64,000 bases of DNA from Bifidobacterium simiarum (GCF_002802905.1 NZ_PEBK01000006.1:62001-126000), one strand, 5' to 3'. Shown: positions 9,658-19,075, counted from the stretch's first letter. The notes: generated by a model from the letters alone, not told the origin. A program made the numbers and translations.

Positions 9658-10449
9658 CCTGTGAGCCCGCGAGGGGTCGCCGCCGTTCATGACCGCGGCG
9701 ATCCGGCGGGTCACGGCCCGGGGCAGCAGCCGTTCGGCGAGGGCGCCGGCCATGGTGGTCGGACCGTGGTAGGCGAGTGTGCGGCCCCGCATCATCGACC
9801 GGTAGGCGTATTCGGCGAGCTGCCGGGCCGTGGCCGGGCGGGTCAGGGTGAAGAAGTTGATGCCGGCCATGTGCGCGGCGGCGGCGAAGCCGGTGGTCGT
9901 GGGTCCGGGGCACACGCAGGTGACGCTCACTCCCGAACCCTTCAGCTCGTAGGCGAGCGCCTCGGAGAACGAGCGCACGTACGCCTTGGAGGCGAAGTAG
10001 GTGGCCATGTACGGGCCGGCCATCATCGAGGCGACCGACGAGACGTTGAGGATCCGCCCGCCGCCCGCCCGGCGCATGTCGCGGCCGTAGCGGTGGGCCA
10101 GTTCGGTGAGCGCCGTCACGTTTACCCGCAGCATTTCGTCGACGCGTTCGATCGGCATGTCGAGGAACGTCGACCATTCGGCGAACCCGGCGTTGTTGAC
10201 CAGATACCGCACGTCAAGGCCGCGCTGCGTCGTGAAGGCGTGCAGTTTCGCGGCCGCGTCGGTCCCGCCGAGGTCTATCGCATACGATATCGCGTGTACG
10301 CCGTATTTGTCGCCGAGCCGTGCCGCCAGCCGCCTAAGCTTCGTCTCGTTGCGGGCCGTGAGCACGACATCGTGTCCATGCCGAGCGAACAGTTCCGCCA
10401 GTTCGTACCCGATGCCGCTCGAGGCACCCGTGATCAATGCGTAAGCCAT
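9652..10449 (-). CDS. Short-chain dehydrogenase/reductase (SDR)
   Basis: 265 residues from MAYALITG; the frame could extend to 10479 without support. Classical SDR signatures are present: nucleotide-binding TGASSGIG (residues 7-14), NNAG, the catalytic Ser in NVSSVAS and the YxxxK motif as YFASK. The loop after VCPGPTTTGF matches the SDR family that removes small lipid or keto substrates, but the substrate cannot be read from sequence. It converges on jetC with a 16-base gap. No cofactor preference is certain; the TARNETK segment after strand 2 suggests NADP(H). Confidence 0.88.
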   Translation of the reverse strand: MAYALITGASSGIGYELAELFARHGHDVVLTARNETKLRRLAARLGDKYGVHAISYAIDLGGTDAAAKLHAFTTQRGLDVRYLVNNAGFAEWSTFLDMPIERVDEMLRVNVTALTELAHRYGRDMRRAGGGRILNVSSVASMMAGPYMATYFASKAYVRSFSEALAYELKGSGVSVTCVCPGPTTTGFAAAAHMAGINFFTLTRPATARQLAEYAYRSMMRGRTLAYHGPTTMAGALAERLLPRAVTRRIAAVMNGGDPSRAHRR

Positions 10450-10556
10450 GATCCCACTGTACGCGTCGCATGGCGACACGCCGTGGATGTGTACGGCGGA
10501 TGAAATGATCGGTTTTCGGCGTGGCTTACCGTCCGACTGCGATAGCGTAGTGCGCT

Positions 10557-11486
10557 GTGAGTGAGAAGAAAGGCTTTCAGATCACGCCCGGCGTGGCGCG
10601 GGCGATGCTGGTGGTGAACGCGGCGGTATGGGGATCCGGCTATACGATCCTCAAATTCATTCAGGCGTCCATCACCACGCAGTGGATGATGGGCATCCGC
10701 ATGTTCTTCGCGGCGCTGCTGCTCGGCCTGATCTCCCTGCCGAAGCTTCGCCGCATCCACCTGCGCCGGTACATCATCCCGTGCATCGCGCTGGCTGTCA
10801 CCTACTGGCTGGGCTTCATGTTCCAGCTCAAGGGCCTCGAGGGCATGCCCCCGGGCCGCAATTCGTTCCTCGTGGACACCTACTGCGTGATGGTGCCGTT
10901 CCTGATCTGGGCCATCACCCGCCGGCGTCCCGGCTGGCAGCATATCGTGGCTGCGTTCGTGTGCATCGTCGGCCTCGGCTTCGTTTCGCTCAGCGGCACC
11001 GGCGGCGCCGAACTGTTCCACGTCAGCTTCTTCGACGGCATCACCATCATGTCCGCGGTGTTCTACGCGCTGAACCTGGTGATCATCGGCATGCTCGGCC
11101 GCAGCTACGACGCCGTGGGCCTGATCTTCCTCGAATTCGCGTTCTGCACGGTGCTGTTCGTCGGCGGCGCGTTCCTCACCGAGGGCATGCCGCAGGCGTC
11201 GTGGGCCACCCCCGAGATCATCGGCGGATTCGCGTATCTGGTGATCGGCTCGACGATCATCGGCCAGATGTTCCAGACCATCGCCGTGCAGAAGGTCCCT
11301 ACCTCGCAGGCGTCGATCATCCTGAGTACCGAATGCATCTTCGGCGTGCTCGCCTCGATGGTGTTCTACGGCGAGCGGCTGACCTCCCACACGATGGTCG
11401 GCTTCGCGCTGATCTTCGGCGCGATCCTCCTGTCCGAACTACAATTGCCGAAGCGGCACGCGGTCAGTTCCCGAACAGATTCCTGA
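10557..11486 (+). CDS. EamA/DMT-superfamily transporter
   Basis: 309 residues starting with GTG. Ten hydrophobic segments in two five-helix EamA repeats: NAAVWGSGYTILKF opens the first, and the second ends with FGVLASMVFYGERLTSHTMVGFALIFGAIL, a highly typical EamA signature. Drug/metabolite transporters of this group export amino acids or other small metabolites; the substrate is unknown. No clear ribosome site precedes the start, so a leaderless or weakly translated mRNA is possible. Its 3' end overlaps the convergent gene by 23 bases. Confidence 0.88.
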   Translation: MSEKKGFQITPGVARAMLVVNAAVWGSGYTILKFIQASITTQWMMGIRMFFAALLLGLISLPKLRRIHLRRYIIPCIALAVTYWLGFMFQLKGLEGMPPGRNSFLVDTYCVMVPFLIWAITRRRPGWQHIVAAFVCIVGLGFVSLSGTGGAELFHVSFFDGITIMSAVFYALNLVIIGMLGRSYDAVGLIFLEFAFCTVLFVGGAFLTEGMPQASWATPEIIGGFAYLVIGSTIIGQMFQTIAVQKVPTSQASIILSTECIFGVLASMVFYGERLTSHTMVGFALIFGAILLSELQLPKRHAVSSRTDS

Positions 11487-11943
11487 CGTGGTCGGCGAGG
11501 CCGCCCAGATCGCCCGAATTGCCCAGCCCGTTCAGGGCCTCGGCCGCCTGCGGCAGGGCGTCGCCGACCTGAGGCAGGGCATCGGAAAGACCCGCAGCGG
11601 TATCCGTCAGCGATCCGGCGGCATCCGTCAGTGACCCAGCGGCGTCGCCCGCCGTCTGCGCCGCCGTGTCGGTGAACTGCTGCGCACCGTCGGTGAACTG
11701 CTGCGCGCCGTCGGCCAGCTGCTGGGCCGCGTCTCCCGCCTGTGCGCCTACCTCGCCCGACTGATCCTGCAGGCTCTGAAGCCCGCCTTGCAGGGAGTCC
11801 GCCGCGCCGCCGGTCACCTGATCCACCAGATCCTGAATCTGCGGCACCGCGTCCGTCACCTGCGACAGATGCTCCTGCGCCATGTCCGTGGCCCCCGAAA
11901 GGGCTCCGGCCAGCGCATCCCTGGCGAAATCGAACAGTCCCAT
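11464..11943 (-). CDS. Small Ala/Gln-rich helical repeat protein, function unknown
   Basis: 159 residues. Start ATG 11943 has the ribosome site AGGGGG. It begins with an amphipathic segment (MGLFDFARDALAGALSGA). It continues with repeats of about 7 and 11 residues rich in Ala, Gln, Asp, Gly and Thr (QQLADGAQQFTDGAQQFTD, AAGSLTDAAGSLTDTAAGL), resembling LEA-like or apolipoprotein-like amphipathic helices. One unit arose by a 21-bp DNA duplication. No catalytic motif, signal peptide or membrane segment is visible. Membrane-surface or stress-protective roles would be guesses. The last codons are antisense to the end of the EamA gene. Confidence 0.75.
   Translation of the reverse strand: MGLFDFARDALAGALSGATDMAQEHLSQVTDAVPQIQDLVDQVTGGAADSLQGGLQSLQDQSGEVGAQAGDAAQQLADGAQQFTDGAQQFTDTAAQTAGDAAGSLTDAAGSLTDTAAGLSDALPQVGDALPQAAEALNGLGNSGDLGGLADHVRNLFGN
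11670..11711 (-). repeat. 21-bp in-frame coding duplication
   Basis: CGGTGAACTGCTGCGC(A/G)CCGT is repeated at 11670-11690 and 11691-11711 with one mismatch, encoding two QQFTDGA-type heptads. Confidence 0.85.
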
Positions 11944-12150
11944 GTCATCCCCCTTTGGCTTGGTGATATCCGTACCCTTCCCACCATACCGGCTCCCGCA
12001 CGACGCCGTCGACCGCTTGAGCGACGGACGTATCCGCCATGTCGGCTCCGCACCCGCCGCGTCGCATGTCGGCTCCGGATCCGCCGCGTCACATGCCGGC
12101 GGATCCGAGGAGTAGAGTGCTACGGGGACGAACGGAGGAAGGGAGATTCG

Positions 12151-13128
12151 TTGCAGCAGTTCTTCATCGTGCTTGATCAGCTCATCGGCTTCGCCGTCAT
12201 GCTGGTGATCGGGTTCATCTGCATCAAGGCCCACGTCTACGGGCAGAAGGCGCTGGACGGCATGTGCCAGCTGATCCTCAAGGTCGGCATCCCCACGCTG
12301 GTGTTCGCCAACGCGGTGTCGGGCACCACCCGCGACGATCTGGTCGCCTCGTTCGCCGTCATCGTCATGACCGTCGTCATGTACGCGCTGCTCATCGGCC
12401 TGTTCCGCCTGCTGGCCGTCGTCCTGCGCCTGCCGGGGGAGCGGGGCCGGATCTTTCAGGGCGGCTTCATCTTCGGCAACGCGGGATTCATCGGCCTACC
12501 GCTCGCTCTGGCGCTGTTCCCCGGCCGCGGCGCCCTGTACTTCGCCCTGATGTCGGTGGTCGACCAGTGTCTGCTGTGGACGTACGGCGTGTGGATCACC
12601 AAGCCCCTCGCGAACCGGTCCAGCCGCGCCGACGAACGGCCCGCGACCTCGTGGGGGCAGCGTCTGCTCAGCTTCGTCAGTCCCGCGCTGGTCGCGGTGT
12701 TCCTGGCGCTGGCGATCATCATCGCGGGCATCCCCGTCCCGCAGCAGGTGCTCAGCCCGCTGCACACCGTCGGCGCGGTCTCCACGCCGCTGTCGATGAT
12801 CTACATCGGCGGCCTGTTCGCGCTGCGCGACTGGACGCCCATCCTGCGCAAATACGAGCTCTACGTCGGCATCGCGGTGAAGATGCTGGCCTTCCCGATC
12901 ATGTTCTACTACCTGTTCACGCTGGTGCCGCCGATGCTGGGGCTGGGCCGGATCGCCCCGGACATGGTGCACATGATGACCCTGATGTCCGGTCTGCCGA
13001 CGATGTCGGCCCTGGTGATGTTCGCCGAGCGTGAGCGCAACATGCCCGAATACGCCATCGGCCTCGTGCTGATCACCACGCTGGCCAGCCTGTTCACGCT
13101 CACCGCTGTTTCGTACGTGGTGTTCTGA
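12151..13128 (+). CDS. AEC-family (auxin efflux carrier-like) transporter
   Basis: 325 residues from TTG 12151, selected for the strong GGAGGAAGGGAG upstream. Ten transmembrane helices with AEC landmarks: VGIPTLVFANAV in helix 2, FGNAGFIGLPLALALFP in the first half, then LSMIYIGGLFALRDW and the terminal SGLPTMSALVMFAE segment. Relatives export malate, malonate or other organic anions. The gene is followed by a short repeat (TGACCGCGG at 13126 and 13147) that carries its stop codon. Substrate unknown. Confidence 0.87.
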   Translation: MQQFFIVLDQLIGFAVMLVIGFICIKAHVYGQKALDGMCQLILKVGIPTLVFANAVSGTTRDDLVASFAVIVMTVVMYALLIGLFRLLAVVLRLPGERGRIFQGGFIFGNAGFIGLPLALALFPGRGALYFALMSVVDQCLLWTYGVWITKPLANRSSRADERPATSWGQRLLSFVSPALVAVFLALAIIIAGIPVPQQVLSPLHTVGAVSTPLSMIYIGGLFALRDWTPILRKYELYVGIAVKMLAFPIMFYYLFTLVPPMLGLGRIAPDMVHMMTLMSGLPTMSALVMFAERERNMPEYAIGLVLITTLASLFTLTAVSYVVF

Positions 13129-13388
13129 CCGCGGCCGTGCTGCCCGTGACCGCGGTGAATCCGGCTTTGCCGTCAGGTGAATTCTTGCGATCGGCCGGGT
13201 CGTGGCCGCGATCGGGCCGCGGATGCCGGTACCGTGGAACCATGCGAATGCGACGCCGGGGCCGCAGGAGGCTCCGCAGGGCGACCGTGCCGACCGATCG
13301 TACCGAACGACCGCGTCGAAGGACCGCATCGGACGACCGGCGGCCGTCGCAGTGAGCGTACCGAACAACGAAACGAGGAGCAGCGCTT

Positions 13389-14216
13389 ATGGGAATGCCT
13401 TTGGACCTGTATGTGATCCGACACGGCGAATCGGAGGCGAACGTGATCGTCGAAGCCGGGCAGCAGGGCGACGACTCGCTGTACACGCAGGACAACGTGA
13501 CCGTGCCGGACCGGTCGTGGAGGCTCACTGCCACCGGACGCAAGCAGGCCGACTGCATCGGCCGTTGGCTGGTCTCCCAGCAGCAGCTGTTCGACCGGTA
13601 TCTGGTCTCGCCGTACGTGCGCACCCGCGAGACCGCCGCCACGATGGCGCTGCCCAAGGCCAAGTGGGAGGAGACGCGCGTGCTGCGCGAACGCTCGTGG
13701 GGCGAGATCAGCACCGTCACCCAGCAGGTGTTCCGCGACAACTATCCGCGCAACTGGATGTTCAAGCGCACCGACCCGCTCTACTGGCGGCCGCCGGCAG
13801 GCGAGTCGATCGCCGACGTGGCCGAGGATCGCGTGCACAACCTGCTCACCTCGCTCAACCGCCGTGCCGAGGCCGAGTCGGTGGTGGCCGTCTCCCACGG
13901 CGACTTCATGCTGGCGCTCATGCTCACCCTGGAGGACATCTCCGACGAGGAGTTCCTGCGTCGCTCCGATTCGGACGAATGGAAGATCACCAACTGCACC
14001 TGCTTCCACTATTCGCGACGCGACCCGAACACCGGCAGGACCTCGCAGCGCGTGCGCTGGGAGCAGACCGCGCGTCCGGTGCTCAACGCGCAGACCGGCC
14101 GCTGGGAGGTCAAGGTGGACGAGTGGCGCGAGTTCCAGCGGCCGATGCTGAGCAACGGCGATCTGGTGGACGTGGTGCACTCCGTGGACCCGCACCTCAC
14201 CCAGTTCGCCCGCTGA
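13389..14216 (+). CDS. Histidine phosphatase superfamily protein (phosphoglycerate mutase-like)
   Basis: 275 residues, with GAGGAGCAGC as ribosome site. The phosphohistidine motif RHGES is at residues 11-15. Further active-site residues are the Arg of SPYVRTRETA, the Glu of ERSWGE and the second His in AVSHGDFML. A 60-residue C-terminal part follows the core. This branch usually has phosphatase rather than mutase activity; the substrate is unknown. The upstream 260-base gap (13129-13388) shows no gene. Confidence 0.85.
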   Translation: MGMPLDLYVIRHGESEANVIVEAGQQGDDSLYTQDNVTVPDRSWRLTATGRKQADCIGRWLVSQQQLFDRYLVSPYVRTRETAATMALPKAKWEETRVLRERSWGEISTVTQQVFRDNYPRNWMFKRTDPLYWRPPAGESIADVAEDRVHNLLTSLNRRAEAESVVAVSHGDFMLALMLTLEDISDEEFLRRSDSDEWKITNCTCFHYSRRDPNTGRTSQRVRWEQTARPVLNAQTGRWEVKVDEWREFQRPMLSNGDLVDVVHSVDPHLTQFAR

Positions 14217-14236
14217 CGTTGAACGCTTGGGTCGAA

Positions 14237-14270
14237 CGTTTGACGGACCATGGCGTTTGACGGACAATGG
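14237..14270 (+). repeat. 17-bp tandem repeat containing TTGACG
   Basis: CGTTTGACGGAC(C/A)ATGG twice, at 14237 and 14254. Each copy holds a TTGACG element resembling a -35 box, so the pair may lie in the promoter region of the downstream dehydrogenase gene. Confidence 0.6.
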
Positions 14271-14321
14271 GGACGTCGCATAGCCGCATAGTCGCGGGAA
14301 CACGCAGGGAAAGGACCCATC

Positions 14322-15026
14322 ATGACCGATTCGCAGGGCAGGCGCATCGCCATCGTGACCGGAGGCGCCTCCGGCCTCGGACTCGAATTCGTCCGGCAGC
14401 TGCACGACGCCGGATGGCTCGTGGCCAACATCGACTTCAACGCCGAGGCCATGGCCGATCTGGACGGCCGGTTCGGCGAGGGGTATCTCGGCTTCGTCGG
14501 CGACGTGACGGACGAGGCGTTCACCCGCGAATCGGTCGGCCGCGTCGCCGCCGAGGGGCACATCGACCTGCTGATCAACAACGCCGGACAGCCCTCGTTC
14601 AAGACGCCGACCGCCTACGAGGCCGCCGACGTGGACAAGTGCCTCAAGGGGCTCAGGGGCATGATCCTGTGGTCGGTCGAGACGCTGAAGGCCACGGGGG
14701 AGCGGGCCGTGAAGATCGCCAACGTGATGAGCACCGCGGCCACGAGGGGCAACGCCAACGAGTCGGTGTACTGCGCGGCGAAATGGGGCGAGAAGGGATA
14801 CACGAAGAGCCTGCAGGCCGCGTACAAGGGCACCGACGTGAAGATCGTCGGCGTGTATCCGGGCGGCATCGACACGGACTTCTACCGCGAGAGCCGCGAC
14901 TACGTGTCGCTGGAGAAGCAGCATTCCTTCATGCGTCCCGACGAGCTGGCGCGGGTGATCCTGTTCAACCTCGTCAACGACGCGAACCTCACGGTCTCCG
15001 ACATCCGCATCGAACGCAATTCGTGA
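14322..15026 (+). CDS. Short-chain dehydrogenase/reductase (SDR)
   Basis: 234 residues with ribosome site GGAAAGGA. TGGASGLGLEF (nucleotide binding), DFNAEAM after strand 2 (the acidic residue favours NAD(H)), NNAG, the Ser/Thr of NVMSTAAT and YxxxK as YCAAK are all visible, as is the PGGIDTDFY loop. A terminator follows directly. Substrate unknown. Confidence 0.87.
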   Translation: MTDSQGRRIAIVTGGASGLGLEFVRQLHDAGWLVANIDFNAEAMADLDGRFGEGYLGFVGDVTDEAFTRESVGRVAAEGHIDLLINNAGQPSFKTPTAYEAADVDKCLKGLRGMILWSVETLKATGERAVKIANVMSTAATRGNANESVYCAAKWGEKGYTKSLQAAYKGTDVKIVGVYPGGIDTDFYRESRDYVSLEKQHSFMRPDELARVILFNLVNDANLTVSDIRIERNS

Positions 15027-15077
15027 GGCCCGGCGGCGGGACACGGTCCGGCGACGTGTGGCCGGTCCCGCGTGATC

Positions 15078-15113
15078 GGCCCCGTCCCTCTTGCCCGTCA
15101 AGGGGACGGGGCC
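15078..15113 (+). terminator. Intrinsic terminator-like hairpin
   Basis: GGCCCCGTCCC...TT pairs with AAGGGGACGGGGCC, a long GC-rich stem with a short loop followed by TCTGTT. It lies after the dehydrogenase stop and before the helicase gene. Confidence 0.65.
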
Positions 15114-15162
15114 GTCTGTTCCCGTGATGGGGTATAGTGGTCAGGTTTGCGTAGATCACGCG

Positions 15163-16935
15163 ATGCCGATGAGACGAAAGATCACTGTGTCCCCGAATAA
15201 GACGAACCATACCAAGACGAACAACAGCAAGACGAACAACGCCAGGAAGAACGACGGCAGGACGAATGCAGGCGGCAAGGGCCGCAGGTCCGGACAGCGC
15301 GACAGGGCCGGGCGGAACGAGAGAACGAAGACGAACGTGACCGGACTCGGCGTGGCCGATGAGCCGATCATGACCGGTGCCGACATGACCGGATCCCCGT
15401 ATGACGATTCGCGGAACGATTCGCATGACGACGAGCGGCCGGCCCCCACCTTCGCGCAGCTGGGCGTGCCCGGGCCGCTGGTCCGCGTGCTCGCCCGGGA
15501 CGGCAAGCGGGAGGCCTTCCCGATCCAGGCCGACACCCTGCCCGATTCGCTGGCCGGCCGCGACGTGCTGGGCCGCGGCCGCACCGGCTCCGGCAAGACC
15601 CTCGCGTTCTCGATTCCGCTGGTGGCCCGCCTCGCCCAATCCCGCAGGCGGGTGAGCGCCGAACGCATCCCGCATCCGCGCGGCATGGTGCTGGCCCCCA
15701 CGCGCGAGCTGGCCAACCAGATCAACGAGGTGCTCGCCCCGCTGGCGCAGGCCTACGGCATGACGACGGCCACCATCTACGGCGGCGTCAAGCAGAGCCG
15801 TCAGGAGCGCGAGCTGCGCGCCGGCGCCGAGATCATCGTGGCATGCCCCGGACGACTGGAGGACCTGCTCGGCCAGCATGTGCTGTCCCTCGAATCCGTG
15901 GAGATCGCGGTGCTCGACGAGGCCGACGAGATGGCCGACATGGGCTTCCTGCCCGCGGTGGACCGTCTGCTCGCCCAGATCGCGTTCGACTCCCAGTGCA
16001 TGCTGTTCTCGGCCACGCTCGACCACGGCGTCGACGCGCTGGTCGAGAAGTTCCTCGACGATCCCAAGGAGCATGCCGTCGATTCGGCCACCGCCAGCGT
16101 GGACGAGATGACCCACCATGTGTTCGAGACCACCCATGCCGACAAGCATGAGCTGGTGCGTACGCTGGCCTCCGGCACCGGCAAGCGGATCCTGTTCACC
16201 CGCACCAAGTTCCAGGCGAAGAAGCTCGCCAAGAACCTCACGAAGAACGGCATCCCCGCCGCCGAGCTGCACGGCAACCTCAGCCAGAACCAGCGTGACC
16301 GCAATCTCGCGGCGTTCGAGTCGGGCGAGGTGCGCGTGATGGTGGCCACCGACGTGGCCGCGCGAGGCATCGACGTGTCCGGCGTGGAGCTGGTGGTGCA
16401 AGTGGAGCCCCCGGCCGACCCCAAGTCGTTCCTGCATCGTTCCGGACGTACCGCCCGCGCCGGTCACGCCGGCGACGTGGTGACGCTCGTGCTGCCCGAG
16501 CAGCGGCGCGAGACGCGCACCATGCTGCGCCGGGCGGGCATCAAGGCGAAGCCGGTGGAGGTGACCCACGATTCGCCCGAGGTGCTGGAGCTGGTGGGCC
16601 AGCGCGCCGAGAAGGTCGATCACTGGGAGCTGTCCCCGCTGAAGCCGAAGCGTTCCCATGCCGTGGGCGAGGGACGTGGCCGCGGACGGGGCCGTGCCGA
16701 CCGTCATGACGCCGGACGCCACGATTCCCGTCAAGGCCAGGGCGGCAAGCGGATCCATCGCAAGCCGATCCGTGTGGTCAGCGACGAGCGCGGTGAGGAC
16801 GCCAAGCGTCACGAACGTCGGATGAACGCCCGCCGGAACTCCGGTGCCGAACGTTCGCGCGGCGAGCGCAACCCCATGCAGCACCGTCGCAACAAGAGCC
16901 GCAAGCGTTCCGTGCCGTTCCGCATGGGACGCTGA
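15163..16935 (+). CDS. DEAD-box RNA helicase
   Basis: About 590 residues; the start is uncertain (ATG 15163, ATG 15169 or GTG 15187), because the frame runs back into the preceding terminator. Helicase core motifs in order: Q motif (REAFPIQADTL), I GRTGSGKT, Ia APTRELA, II DEAD, III SAT, IV-V region ILFTRTK and ATDVAARGID, VI HRSGRTARAG. The N-terminal 100 residues are Asn/Lys/Thr-rich and disordered. The C-terminal tail is Arg/Gly/His-rich (GRGRGRGRAD) and basic, typical of RNA-binding extensions. Likely role: RNA remodelling or cold adaptation. A TATAGT box at 15133 may be its -10 element. Confidence 0.9.
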   Translation: MPMRRKITVSPNKTNHTKTNNSKTNNARKNDGRTNAGGKGRRSGQRDRAGRNERTKTNVTGLGVADEPIMTGADMTGSPYDDSRNDSHDDERPAPTFAQLGVPGPLVRVLARDGKREAFPIQADTLPDSLAGRDVLGRGRTGSGKTLAFSIPLVARLAQSRRRVSAERIPHPRGMVLAPTRELANQINEVLAPLAQAYGMTTATIYGGVKQSRQERELRAGAEIIVACPGRLEDLLGQHVLSLESVEIAVLDEADEMADMGFLPAVDRLLAQIAFDSQCMLFSATLDHGVDALVEKFLDDPKEHAVDSATASVDEMTHHVFETTHADKHELVRTLASGTGKRILFTRTKFQAKKLAKNLTKNGIPAAELHGNLSQNQRDRNLAAFESGEVRVMVATDVAARGIDVSGVELVVQVEPPADPKSFLHRSGRTARAGHAGDVVTLVLPEQRRETRTMLRRAGIKAKPVEVTHDSPEVLELVGQRAEKVDHWELSPLKPKRSHAVGEGRGRGRGRADRHDAGRHDSRQGQGGKRIHRKPIRVVSDERGEDAKRHERRMNARRNSGAERSRGERNPMQHRRNKSRKRSVPFRMGR

Positions 16936-16971
16936 CGCGGCACCGGCCGGATACGGCAGGAGCGGAAATGT

Positions 16972-17012
16972 CACGGGGCCGGACCGACGTCATCAGTCGG
17001 TCCGGCCCCGTG
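16972..17012. terminator. Perfect 17-bp stem terminator hairpin
   Basis: CACGGGGCCGGACCGAC (16972-16988) pairs perfectly with GTCGGTCCGGCCCCGTG (16996-17012), with a 7-base loop. It lies between convergent genes and can serve both, although the T-tract is weak. Confidence 0.75.
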
Positions 17013-17056
17013 GATTATGCGGTGACGGCCATGCGGTGATGATCACATGACGGTGA

Positions 17057-17578
17057 TCAGGCGGTGATGGCCTTCACGTAGTCGGCGGCGATCCGATCCA
17101 GATCGGCGTCGGTCAGATCGGCCACGCCGGAGACGACGAACGGCTTGACCCATGTGGCCTGAATGTGGTCGGCCATGGTTTCGAACGGGCTGAGCAGCTC
17201 GTCCATGGTGTGATGGTGGCGGCCTTCGGGCGTGTAGGTGTCGGCGGGGGAACCGGTGGTGGTCACCACCTGAATCTCCTTGCCGGCCAGCGCATGCGCG
17301 TTGCCGTACGCCCAGTCGCTGGTGAGCACGGCGTCCTCCCATTGCTTGAGCAGCGCGGGCGCGGAATACCAGTAGAACGGGAATTCGAACACCAGACGGT
17401 CGGCGGCGTCCACGAGCTGCTGCTCGTGGTCCTTGTCCACATGGAAATCGGGGTAGGCGGCGTACTCGTCCACCACGGTGATCGTCTCGGCGTGACGGCG
17501 GGCCTCCTCGACGAGACGACGATTGATGCGTGAGGCGTCCTCGAGATGCGGGTGGAACACCAATACCAGCGTTGACAT
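17057..17578 (-). CDS. Flavodoxin-like NAD(P)H oxidoreductase (KefF/MdaB/YwrO family)
   Basis: 173 residues from ATG 17578, which has AAAGG upstream. A flavodoxin-like fold is suggested by LVLVFHPHLEDASRINRRL at the N-terminus, EFPFYWYSAPALLKQWEDAVL (the conserved FMN-binding and dimer segment) and the VVTTTGSP loop. Relatives are quinone reductases or potassium-efflux ancillary proteins. No efflux system is adjacent. The stop lies within degenerate CGGTGA repeats (17018-17068). Confidence 0.85.
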   Translation of the reverse strand: MSTLVLVFHPHLEDASRINRRLVEEARRHAETITVVDEYAAYPDFHVDKDHEQQLVDAADRLVFEFPFYWYSAPALLKQWEDAVLTSDWAYGNAHALAGKEIQVVTTTGSPADTYTPEGRHHHTMDELLSPFETMADHIQATWVKPFVVSGVADLTDADLDRIAADYVKAITA

Positions 17579-17634
17579 GACGAACCTTTCGTTGCGGGAT
17601 ATGACATGCACAGTCTATCGCCGCATCCGGCGGA

Positions 17635-18996
17635 TCATGCGGGAAACGCGTACAGTCTGCCGCCGTGTCCGTCGGTGACGACGACCCTCGGCGAGGGCTT
17701 CAGGGTCAGGTCCACGGCGATCTCATGCGTGCCGTCCGCGCTGATCGACCGGTACCGGTACCGCGTGTTCTCCAGCACCGTGTGCTCGGTGTGCGCGCAG
17801 ACCAGCCACGGGTGGCGGCGGCGCAGCCCGATGAGATCCTGATGCGCCCGGTAGATCGGCTCGCCGATCCGGGACAGCCGATCGGGCGAGTCGGGGAACT
17901 TCGGCCGGATGTCGTCGTCGCCGCCCAGGCATTCGCGCTTGACCCCCACGTACCCCTGCTCGTCGCCGTAGTAGATGCTGGGCGTGCCGCCCACCGTCAT
18001 CAGCACGGCCAGGGCGAGCACCGCCATGTCCGGGCCGATCTCGGAAGCGATGCGGGTCACGTCATGGTTGCCGATGAACGTCTGCGGGACGAAATGGCGC
18101 AGAAACTCGTTGTGCCGGTTCAGATTCCAGTCGAGCTCGAAGAAGTTCGCGGTCTGCATGCTGTGGCGTATCGACTTCCACAGCTCGTACTGGGTGAGCG
18201 AATCCATGCCGGACTCCTCGACGATCGCTGGATAGTCGCCGTGGATCACCTCGCCGAAGATCCACGTATGCGGATGGCGGGCACGCACCTGCGGCAGCAC
18301 CTCGGACCAGAAGCGCGGAGGCACGCTGTACGCGGCGTCGAGCCGCCAGCCGGAGGCGCCGCGGTCGAGCCAGTCGTTCATCACCCCGGCCACGTAGCGC
18401 ACCGTCGCCGGACTGTCATGGTCGAGATCGACCAGACGGTCATGGCCTTCGAACACGTCGAGCGTCGGACGGCCCTGATCGTCCCGGCCGGCGCGGACCA
18501 GGCCACGCCACGGATCGTCCTCGGGACGAAGATCCCCCTGCGCCTCATGCAGCGCCGCGGCGACCGCCGGATGATCCCGGCCCACATGGTTGAACACGCC
18601 GTCGAGAATCAGCTGCATGCCCTTGTTCCGGCACGCCTCGGCGAGCCGGTCGAACGCGCCGTCACCACCCAGCCGCACATCCACATGCCGGTAGTCAAGC
18701 GTGTCATAGCCGTGCGTGGAGGATTCGAAGATCGGTCCCAGCAACAGGCCGGACGCCCCCAGATCACGCACGTAGTCCAGCCAGTCGATCAGCGAGTCAA
18801 GCCCCCGGTCGCCGAACCGGCGCGGGCCGGAGGGACGGATGTCGGCGCCGACGAACCCGAGCGGATACACCTGCCACCACACCCCGTGACGGACCCACAG
18901 CGGCAGATCGTCATACGACGGGTACGGTGCCGTTCCTCCGTCATGCCGGATGCCTCCGTCCGGAACCTGCGACGTGATGTCTGACGATGCGTTCAT
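17635..18996 (-). CDS. GH13-family alpha-glucosidase/amylase-like enzyme
   Basis: 453 residues. GH13 conserved regions are in order: I GVFNHVG, II GWRLDAA (nucleophile Asp), III FGEVIHGD (acid/base Glu) and IV FIGNHDVTR (transition-state Asp). The start WVRHGVWWQVYPLGF is typical of bifidobacterial and actinobacterial 'glycosidase' annotations. No signal peptide is visible, so the enzyme is intracellular, probably acting on oligosaccharides. A C-terminal beta domain of about 70 residues follows the barrel. Exact substrate specificity cannot be assigned. Confidence 0.9.
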   Translation of the reverse strand: MNASSDITSQVPDGGIRHDGGTAPYPSYDDLPLWVRHGVWWQVYPLGFVGADIRPSGPRRFGDRGLDSLIDWLDYVRDLGASGLLLGPIFESSTHGYDTLDYRHVDVRLGGDGAFDRLAEACRNKGMQLILDGVFNHVGRDHPAVAAALHEAQGDLRPEDDPWRGLVRAGRDDQGRPTLDVFEGHDRLVDLDHDSPATVRYVAGVMNDWLDRGASGWRLDAAYSVPPRFWSEVLPQVRARHPHTWIFGEVIHGDYPAIVEESGMDSLTQYELWKSIRHSMQTANFFELDWNLNRHNEFLRHFVPQTFIGNHDVTRIASEIGPDMAVLALAVLMTVGGTPSIYYGDEQGYVGVKRECLGGDDDIRPKFPDSPDRLSRIGEPIYRAHQDLIGLRRRHPWLVCAHTEHTVLENTRYRYRSISADGTHEIAVDLTLKPSPRVVVTDGHGGRLYAFPA

Positions 18997-19075
18997 GACA
19001 GCCTCCCTGTGAACGTGACGATGACGGAATCCGGATCAGCTCCGGCGGACGAAACCGGCGGGCAGGGCCGACAAG

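Noticed and set aside
13389-14216. Glycolytic phosphoglycerate mutase
   Set aside because: Core motifs are those of the broad histidine phosphatase superfamily, and length and C-terminal part do not match GpmA.
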